Shown one piece after another: positions 22,673 through 42,384 of a stretch of DNA of 42,384 nt. The position numbers and the translations under genes are program-made. The DNA comes from Priapulus caudatus (Eukaryota; Priapulida; Priapulimorpha; Priapulimorphida; Priapulidae): assembly GCF_000485595.1 (NCBI RefSeq), contig NW_014577170.1, positions 143,473 through 185,856 of the forward strand, given 5' to 3'. A model generated the notes under the pieces. The model was not told where the DNA came from. It searched no databases and was given only the letters and a program-made list of their open reading frames with translations. The stretch's first letter is position 1; the number at the start of each line of letters is the position of its first letter.

Positions 22673-23421
22673 CTAGAAGTGACCGGTGATTTTTTTACAA
22701 ACGAATCGAGCCGCTAGATGGCGCCACAAACTGGCAAACTATCTAACGGCGCAAACGGCTAGCGTTGACCTTCACCTTGACCCGCTAGCATTTATCCTGT
22801 GATAACCCATAACATGGGAAGCGACTGCTCTCCCATGTAATAGCTGCTGCTGATTAGAAATTAATAGGAAACCAATTTTTTCAATATTCACTATCTATTT
22901 CTATGTACTACTGGGCACGGTTGCGTTTTTTTGCGTGCAGTAAGGGCATTATGAAGAGGCAGCCCGTCTAAAATATTAAAGCTAACATAAGACCTATAAC
23001 CACCCGGCGTTTTACTTGAGCTACCGTCAGAAATAGTGTGATAGATGTCCGAGACATTATCCCACTCGCGCCTACAGCTTGCTATAGCAGCGCATACAAA
23101 CGACTACGGTTCCCGTCTAAGATGCCGCATCTGCTAGCCGGCTTTGTTACGACGGAGACTGAGGGCCTCGGGCTGATTTGAAGGAACGCAGGCAGAGCAA
23201 CAGCGTAAGACGTAAAACCTCGTAGCACTGCAGCAAACGCGTGCAGATTGTTTATGGTTATGCCAGTTACACGCGTTCTATCTAGTCTAGGTGCCTGGCC
23301 AGTGTCAACTGAGTTGGGTTCCGTTACAGGGCCAATTTAAGACATCAGTCGTACCAGGAATGAGTATATTGTATGACAACAAAGACAATTTGATCTTCGT
23401 CCCTTCTGTACACGCACATAT

Positions 23422-23512
23422 GCTAGATACAATAATGTAACCCAAACACAGGATAGGATCAGGATGTAACCCCACACCTATCCTGTGTTTGGGTTACATT
23501 ATTGTATCTAGC
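23422..23512. repeat. Perfect 36-bp hairpin in DNase II intron 1
   Basis: Arms 23422-23457 and 23477-23512 are perfect inverted copies (GCTAGATACAATAATGTAAC and onward) with a 19-nt loop. The left-arm copy at about 19540-19635 has a few changes in one arm. Could be a tiny fold-back transposon or a hairpin RNA source. Confidence 0.9.
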
Positions 23513-23753
23513 ACATATGTATGTATATAAACTATTGTTAGACATGTAGACCATCTCCCCCACAACTAACTCATCCCGGCTGCGAGCCTAACGTTAATAC
23601 CCACGGTCTTTCCACGTATGACCGTTTCTTGGAGCTATACCTACAACGGAAAGCAGTGCAGCGATGAAAGTGGGGCACATAACTCCGCTCTCAGACTATA
23701 GCATACATCTACGCCCGAACACGCGGGAAGTGAGAAATGTTGGTGTACTATAC

Positions 23754-23878
23754 CAGTCGACTGCGTTGTTGTTGACGTCTACGCACGCAGTCTTTGCCTG
23801 AGACATAGATGAACATTGCAGCAGCAGTAGTAGTAGCAGTAAGGGCAGAACTACGGCGAGCGCCGCTCTCGGTTCCAT
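23754..23878 (-). CDS. DNASE2: DNase II exon 1 (signal peptide), right-hand copy
   Basis: The exon encodes a start Met, a Leu-rich hydrophobic stretch (residues about 6-20) ending near SQA as a secretory signal, then the mature N terminus ACVDVNNNAVDW. Mature DNase II typically begins with a Cys and a VDW motif at this spacing. The exon is 125 bp and ends in phase 2 at the donor GTATAG, so that TG plus G from exon 2 completes Trp. It is 3874 bp from an almost identical exon at 19880-20004. The two differ by one residue in the signal peptide (Met or Val before SQA). Confidence 0.85.
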
Positions 23879-25589
23879 GTTTCGCTGTCAAAAGACTCTC
23901 TCACTTGTCAGCTCGCGCGAGATTGCTTTCCTGGGCGTGGCTCGCATAGTGACTATACTCACTACGCGTGCTGCGTGTGGTACGCTTGCCATACAAGTAC
24001 CGCCATACAAGGAGCTCTTACCGTGCTCACATAGGTGTCACATTAGAATGATAGCTATATAGTAAACGAATGGTTATGTAGTAGTATGTTTTTATATAGT
24101 TGCATAGTAACGTGTGTACGCATGCTATATGTATAAGAAGGGGAGGTATAGGGCCTGGTAATGCAGCCACGCTTTGCCATGGGATGATGGGCGATGCGTC
24201 AGGGAAGCAGAAACGATGGAGAAGCCGTTGAAACAATGAGATATAGGCACGGAAGCGAGATCTGCGTCTTTATATTGACTTTATGATTGATATTGCGTCG
24301 TTTGTTAACGAAAGTTTGCTTTATTTCCATCGGGGAGGGGGTTCATTATGGTATACGAGTCGACGAATGTTTGCAATTGCATGGAAGTATATATCGTGAT
24401 GCGTCAAATATATACATCAAATATATATGACAGGTAGACTGGAAATTTTATATTGTAATAAACATGTTTATTACCTCATTCTACTTAAGCATAATCACGG
24501 TAAATCGTAAAACAGGGAACGAACTAAAGTACCACACTTTTCTTATTCCAGGTTTTCGTAGAAATGCATGATATTTAAAAACTCATTCCAAAACGAGTTT
24601 GTAATTACGTAGTGCTAACTGTCACATTCACCCCGTTTCACGCAATGCACGGTACAGAACATACTATAACTGAAAATTCTGGTTTTAAATTTTCATACGG
24701 TAATCCCTCAATCTAACAATAGCCATAATGCACAAATCTTCTCGCTCGCCGTTTAAAATAAACGTCTTTCGCTTAAATACAGCAATGCCGTCTAGCGTTT
24801 CTCATAATGCGCATTATCTTCCGCTACCTCAAAGAAGAATGCGCTGTGTGGCTACTACTACTACTCAGTAACGTGACACCAGTGCATTTATATAACAAGT
24901 CGTAATCTATAATGAGCTAAGCACCATTGACATCGTTCACATTTGACACTCATTTCATTCGTTAGACACATCGACATCGTTTCTCGGGTGAGTATACTTT
25001 CAGGACAACATATTCCTCAAAACAGTCAACACTCTTCGTCCTCGGCCGATGTTCAAACAAGGAAATGAGAAGATTAAGTTTCCTTTCTACAGTCGCACAC
25101 AATTCTAGCCTTTCACAAAACTATATAAAATCGCGCTCGCGTGCTTGTGTCGAACCGCAGCACAAGAAGCGATGGCAAGTGACACATTACTGTACTGCTT
25201 CTACGATAAATAGTATGACGCATCGAGACACGATTGCTGGGCGCCATCGCTTTCTGTGAGAGAACGTATCGATTTATTAAGCGTACGCGATCTTCACCAT
25301 CCATCGGGCTTCGGGTAAATCAGATTTGGAATCATAACATGTGGTCCTTGCTCGGTCACACACGCCCGTGAGGACAACGACAGACGGCAGTATTGATACG
25401 GCTTCGCTTCATATCACAATGCGATACCATCTTCACTCGGCCTTCAATGCGGACAGCCAAGTGCAGCCTCGCGGGATCAATATGTACAAAGGAAACGATC
25501 GAGAGATAAAGAGATACAGAGAGAGAGAGAGAGCGAGAGCGACTTGTGCGTACAGTTTCGCGTGGCTTCGTAATTGCAAGTGCTGCGCT

Positions 25590-25610
25590 AGCAGCAGCAA
25601 CAGCAGCAGG

Positions 25611-25653
<43 letters not shown>

Positions 25654-25665
25654 GCAGTAGCAGCA
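25590..25665. repeat. CAG/CAA repeat, right copy
   Basis: Shorter partner of the repeat at 21700-21803, followed in both copies by GACT-type repeats (21885-21985 and 25739-25805). Confidence 0.95.
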
Positions 25666-25882
25666 GTATTAGTAGTAGCACGTTGCTTTGAAAACGCATT
25701 TCCTGTCGTGAAGAAGTATAAATATTAAGATGAATACACGACTGACTGAATGACTGACTGACTGACCGACTCACTGACTCACTGACTCACTGACTCACTG
25801 ACTGAATAACTGCCTGATTAACTGATAAATTGTACATCGATTCCCGGGATATGTACGCGTGAAACTGGCTAGGTATAATGTA

Positions 25883-25888
<6 letters not shown>

Positions 25889-25936
<48 letters not shown>

Positions 25937-25942
25937 GAGAGA
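25889..25942. repeat. TA then GA microsatellite
   Basis: (TA)n of about 45 bp followed by (GA)n. This TA run is where the left contig ends. Confidence 0.95.
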
Positions 25943-25949
25943 GAGAGCT

Positions 25950-26590
25950 GGTGTGTCTCTAATAACGATAATAAGACTCTCGTATATGTATATCACATCA
26001 ACAGGTTGTTTTCTTATACAGGAATATTTACAGCAACAACAACGTTCATTTATACTTATACCTACCTACCTATACCTATACCAATACCTATATATCATGT
26101 TATGTTACGCTCTCTGATCACGACAGACGCACGACCACATTTGATGTGATATAATTATGCATCTCGGTAAAAGAATGATAATTGCAATCACGTCGTTAGG
26201 CATTACAACAACATGATGTCGTTAGCACGCTGCTTTATGTTTATCGACCATCCACGATAGCGTGCGCGGTTAGAGTAGTCAGGTGAGATACGTGTCCATA
26301 TATGTATGTACACCGCTGTGACATGGAGGGGACCAATACAGGCGACATCTTGAGAGCATTCCGCATATCTAGTACTCTAACTATAGTGCATAGCTGGTGT
26401 GCATGTTGATCTCTTCTTAAAAGGGCATATCCTACTTTTCTTCTATATACATAACCGCGTGCGGTTTTAATGTCGATGTAGATGTCCGCACATGCACGCA
26501 CGCACGCACCCATGCACACACCCGCGCAGTTATGCACGCACGCACCTATACTTGCGCGCACAACGGCGCTATTTCATTCGCCTCTTGCGC

Positions 26591-26629
<39 letters not shown>

Positions 26630-28620
26630 TTCATCAAGACGCGTCATTACCCGCAACGCTTGCGAAAGCTTTTACTTTTGTTCTTGTGTGTACCGACTAT
26701 AATAGGACTCGATACAAGCCTCTCTCTTCATAGAACCAACAACAATTCAGCCAACAAACACGGCTTTGCCTCACCCTCTGGGAGAAAGAGAGAGAGAGAG
26801 AGAGTGAGAGAGAGAGAGACGCAGCAAGCTAGCGACCCTCGTCGGGTACGCCGTACGAATTCCTAGGTTCCCTGCCACTAGGCTTCCTGCCTTGCTCCGA
26901 TCTTCTCACACGCGCTCCTCTCTCACACGCAAAATCAACGAAGAGGCGAAATCCTCTGCCAGCTGTTGGAAACCTGACTGGCTGGCTGGGGGAGGGGCAC
27001 GAACGCAGCGGGACGAAGGTGACCACCGACGATAGCATTTCCCTTCATACAAAGCTCGGTTCTGCCCAGCAGCCATTGGAGATGTTTCCCTCGTAGTAGC
27101 GACCAGTAACTGCGGGGGGAAACACAGCTCAATGAAGCACTCGCGTAAGGGGGGTGGCAGGGGGGTCGGGCAGCGCATCTCACGCCCTCCCGCTCCCCTC
27201 ATGGAGGTGTGGGTGGGTCAGCGCCAAGCTCTGATGCCGTAGGTTGACGGCGCCTCGATGGCGCGCATGCGCATGCGTTCTCGCATCTGCCTCGACTCGC
27301 CGCCAGAGCGCGCTATGTCCTTGCCGCTGGAAAACAATGCGATGCGTGTGAAAAGAAAAACTCGACGCGACTGCAGCGACATCTATACGACACGGTGGCG
27401 GCGCGGAAAGAGACAGAGCAGACCGGAAGTCGATCAGCGCGAACGCGACATCTTTCTTCTCCCGCAGGAACTCTCCCGTGCATGGCGCGAACAACGAAAG
27501 CTCTGCCTACTCTACCCGACTACTATCGACAACTGCAGAGCTTACATTCGACGGACGTGTTTACGCCTTCTATCGCTATGATTGCCATCAATCCGTGATA
27601 GGAAATGCATTTACGGGGAAGTCAAGCTTACTGCTTTAACTTACTACTACTAAAAATCTGAATCCGGTGTAGGATTGCGTAGCTGCATGGCAACGGTGCA
27701 GTGTTAGAAGCCGCGAGACGGTGCTGCCAACGGGTGCAGTGGCCAACCGGAGAACTAGCACGGATGGTAATCGCTTTTGCCGCTATAACCTCATTCAATC
27801 TACATGCAACATGAGAAATTAAATATATAGATATTAGATATCCACCCGAGCTCATGATGCCATTGCCTGCTAAACTTTCACTCGCTATCTATATAGATGT
27901 TGTGATCGGGTTGCCTATGACCGGAGCCGAGGCTAGCGTGAGCGAGGTGCGTTGCAGCAGAAAGCAGTGACGCGCAGAGAGAAGCGAGTGAGAGCGATCG
28001 AGGAAGCCATAATGAGAGAGACAGCCGATGCAGCTGGATTGCTAACTTAGCTCCCGCGTGAAAAGCAGCCACGTCTATTCTGTCTCAAACTTGCAATAAG
28101 AGTTTGCGTGCACAGCTGACAGCTGTGCATGCGCGCATACGTGCGTGCGTGTGCTGGTGGAGTATAAACGAACACCCATGCACGCATGCACGCATGCACG
28201 CACGCACGCATGCACGCACGCACGTACGCATGCACGCACGCACGCGCGTACAATTTACATTTGCTGCTGACAACAAATGCTACTTGCAGTCAGACGGAAG
28301 AAAAGGGATACCACATCCAGATATCTTCCGCTAGATGTCACCGCCATCGTACAGTGCAGCGAACACGTTCAAGACACAGACTGACTCCACGAGACGTAGT
28401 TAGCATTCGTATCTTGGTAACAACCACAGAGACGTTAGCCCCGAGTTAGCCCATAAACTACTCGGCAAAATGCAAGCCCACGCAAACCTGCATACAAGGG
28501 TCATTCGAAGGAATCACAATAAGTGCCCGTTATAGGCAGGTTCTGCTCCACAGAGGTAACCACTAACACAGGTTTGAATCGAGTTGCGTCAACGCAAGCA
28601 GGCTGATTTTGCAAGACTGT
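25950..28620. other. Intergenic region without recognisable gene
   Basis: About 2.7 kb with TA run (26594-26625), GA run (26782-26820), ACGC/GCAT-type repeats (26490-26560, 28130-28250) and a GC-rich block at 26.85-27.55 kb that may be a CpG-island-like promoter. Several short open frames exist; none matches a family I know. One plus-strand frame at 27488-27598 (MARTTKALPTLPDYYRQLQS and onward) has ordinary protein composition but only 37 codons. Confidence 0.5.
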
Positions 28621-28633
28621 CATGCCATGCCGT

Positions 28634-28678
28634 CAGGAGTGTATAATAATCCACTATACACTCCTGTGTATATAAACA

Positions 28679-28725
<47 letters not shown>

Positions 28726-28740
28726 TCCTGATGCCGTGTG
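28634..28740. repeat. Hairpin and TA repeat flanked by CAGGAGTGTATA copies
   Basis: CAGGAGTGTATA and its complement form a 12-bp hairpin at 28634-28666; a third, inverted copy follows the TA run at 28725-28737. Looks like a small palindromic insertion. Confidence 0.75.
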
Positions 28741-29529
28741 CGAGTCTATCATGGCTGCCATTGACATCGCATCGCAAGACATGCCATGCCATGCTCTGTG
28801 TGAGAGAGGGCGCTGGAGCCATGGTGTCATGGCGGCGGCGCTAGCGCTGCATGTGAGTGAGAGCAGTGCAGTAGCGGCGCTGCGAGTGCAGTACAAAGAA
28901 CATTACTACTGCCAGCCGCTCATCATGTCGGCAACGCGTCACCGGCGGCGAGAGGAGGCGGCAGCGGCGGCGAGGGAGGAACCTCCTTCCCCTGCTCGCC
29001 GCCGCCAGCCGAGCCGCTCCGATTCTTTCCCGTACTGCAACCGTGCACGCCGGAATCCGAGCTGGCAGCAAAGCTGCACGCGGGGGCGCCACCGGCCGCG
29101 GGGGCGCCACAAGCGACGTCGACGGCGATCGTGTATTGGAAAGCGTTGGGTGCCGCGCCGGCCGCTTGGTGGCGCTGGGGCAGCGCATTGGGAATCGCTG
29201 CCGCTACGGAGAACCAAAATAGTAGCGCCCGTAAATAGACGGTAGTTACAGCAATAGCGGTATTTTCGAGTCGAGTCTGTCGGCAGGAGAAGCTGTGGGT
29301 TGAAGCAGAGAACGCAGGGAGGCGGGGGGAGAGGGGTGAGAGCGACTATACCAAGCTGCGACGAGACGTCGGTCTACCCTCCCAGCGTAAATTTTAAATC
29401 CGTTTCTAGGGTGGGCTCACCCCCTCTCCCGTATACTTTATCTCTATCCTCTGCCCATGCTACTCCCGTTTCGAGCGCTCCTACATGCACCGCGCGGCCG
29501 AAGCAATAGTTAGAATTCGGAGAGTTCCG
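28741..29529. other. GC-rich low-complexity block
   Basis: Arg/Ala-rich open frames run on both strands because of GCC/CGG runs. No family motif is seen in any of them, so none is called as a gene. It contains one CTCF-core-like match at 29162-29176. Confidence 0.5.
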
Positions 29530-29998
29530 CCTCTCTACCGCCTCCTCCTCCTTCTCCTTTCTTCTCCTGTCTCCTTTCTTCTCCTGTCTCCTTTCTCATT
29601 CTCCCAAACCCCCTGCCTTCTTACGGCTTTTCCCACCTTCTTACGCCTCCTCCCGCCTGCTCCGCCCTTCTCCCGCCTCCTCCCGACTGCTCCGCCCTTC
29701 TCCCGCCTGCTCCGCCCTTCTCCCGCCTCCTCCGCCCTTCTCCCGCCTGCTCCGCCCTCTTCTCACCTCCTCCCACCTGCTCCGCCCCTCTCCCGCCTGC
29801 TCCGCCCTCCTCCTACCTCCTCCCGCTTGCTCCGCCCCTCTCCCGCCTGCTCCGTCCTCCTCCTACCTCCGCCCACCTGCTCCACCCCTCTCTCGCTTGC
29901 TCCGCCCTTCTCCCGCCTCCTCCCGCCTGCTCCGCCTTTCTCGCTCCTCCTCCCGCATCCTCCCGCCTCCTTCCGCTTCCTCCCTCCACCACACGGCC
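29530..29998. repeat. CTCCGCCCTTCTCCCGCCTC minisatellite 3' of the GABA-B receptor gene
   Basis: About 470 bp of units built from CTGCTCCGCCC and CTCCTCCCGCC phrases. On the transcribed minus strand this is G-rich (GGCGGGAG and GGGCGGAGCAGG) and begins five bases after the receptor stop, so it would be 3' UTR. It generates a long Pro/Leu-rich open frame on the plus strand. Confidence 0.92.
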
Positions 29999-30002
29999 TA
30001 CG

Positions 30003-42027
<12,025 letters not shown>

Positions 42028-42239
42028 CTATAATAGGGCAACGTGCTTTACATACAGTGTTCAACGCACAACATATACGATCGGAAACCAATCCACAAAC
42101 TATTGCCATGACAATGTCTATACTACAGTATAGAGATATTTAAGCTATAGCTTATAACCCTATAGGTTATAGGCTAGTTATATTTATATATATAATCTAT
42201 GCCCTGTCTTTCTGCAGTATGTATTTATACGTATGTATG

Positions 42240-42345
42240 CTATATATATATATATTATATATATATAATATATATATATATTATATATCAAGAGTAATAA
42301 TATGTACTCTATTATGTACTCTTGATATATATATATATAATATAT
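42240..42345. repeat. TA-rich palindrome
   Basis: (TA)n runs flank the inverted repeat ATATATCAAGAGTA...TACTCTTGATATAT, upstream of the TM3 exon in the receptor intron. Confidence 0.85.
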
Positions 42346-42384
42346 ATAGTATAATATGCGTGACGTGAGACGCTGGGTTGGTTG

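Larger units (their letters stand above)
22082..25893. repeat. Right arm of the 3.9 kb duplication
   Basis: Begins inside the MITE end corresponding to about 18163 and runs to the TA repeat at about 25893. The first 800 bp differ from the left arm by many 1-2 bp indels. It also has a 14-bp insertion near 24000 and a shorter CAG array, as expected for two alleles. Confidence 0.93.

Noticed and set aside
28736-29245. Plus-strand frame of 169 codons, Arg/Ala-rich
   Set aside because: No ATG at its 5' end, no family motif, and the complementary strand is equally open; GC-rich composition explains it.

Overview
The window is nuclear DNA of an animal, most likely an invertebrate. It has intron-rich genes with GT-AG introns and two probable GC-AG introns, many microsatellites and minisatellites, and several short non-autonomous DNA transposons. 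I found four recognisable genes by assembling exons by hand and checking splice phase against family motifs. No prokaryotic or viral gene was seen. The exact phylum cannot be read from the sequence.

Layout. (1) 159-10570, minus: a complete 17-exon D-xylulokinase gene (XYLB), 537 codons plus stop, every exon joining in phase. (2) 12645-13591, plus: a complete 3-exon 14 kDa phosphohistidine phosphatase gene (PHPT1/janus family), 118 codons, divergent from XYLB. Five inverted-repeat elements lie in XYLB introns or in the shared intergenic DNA. Three of them are flanked by 9-10 bp direct repeats, and two carry TTAGGG arrays. (3) 14578-23878, minus: a deoxyribonuclease II gene in poor shape. Its 3' exons (14.6-17.0 kb) contain frameshifts, one in-frame stop and a substituted catalytic His. 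Its two 5' exons occur twice, because about 3.9 kb is repeated on the two sides of a 10-N gap (22072-22081). The simplest reading is two unmerged allelic contig ends, that is, a false duplication, with a noisy consensus near the ends. (4) 25.9-30.0 kb: GC-rich and repeat-rich DNA with no recognisable gene, ending in a purine/pyrimidine minisatellite just downstream of gene 5. (5) 30003-42027 and beyond, minus: the 3' six coding exons of a metabotropic GABA-B receptor, GABBR1-like (TM3 to the C terminus, coiled coil included). Its 5' half lies beyond the right edge. Its 7.8 kb intron holds a 23-bp minisatellite, CpG-rich repeats, a cluster of CRE-like sites and a cluster of CTCF-like motifs.

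The genes do not form a pathway: one is sugar metabolism (xylulose to xylulose-5-phosphate), one protein histidine dephosphorylation, one lysosomal DNA degradation and one neurotransmitter signalling. XYLB and PHPT1 may share a divergent promoter region. I do not see a new multi-gene system. The most unusual material is the set of fold-back transposons (one duplicating the sequence at a GC splice donor, two built around telomere-like repeats, one of these with tRNA-like Pol III boxes), the false duplication, and the recurrent CTCF-core-like motifs.
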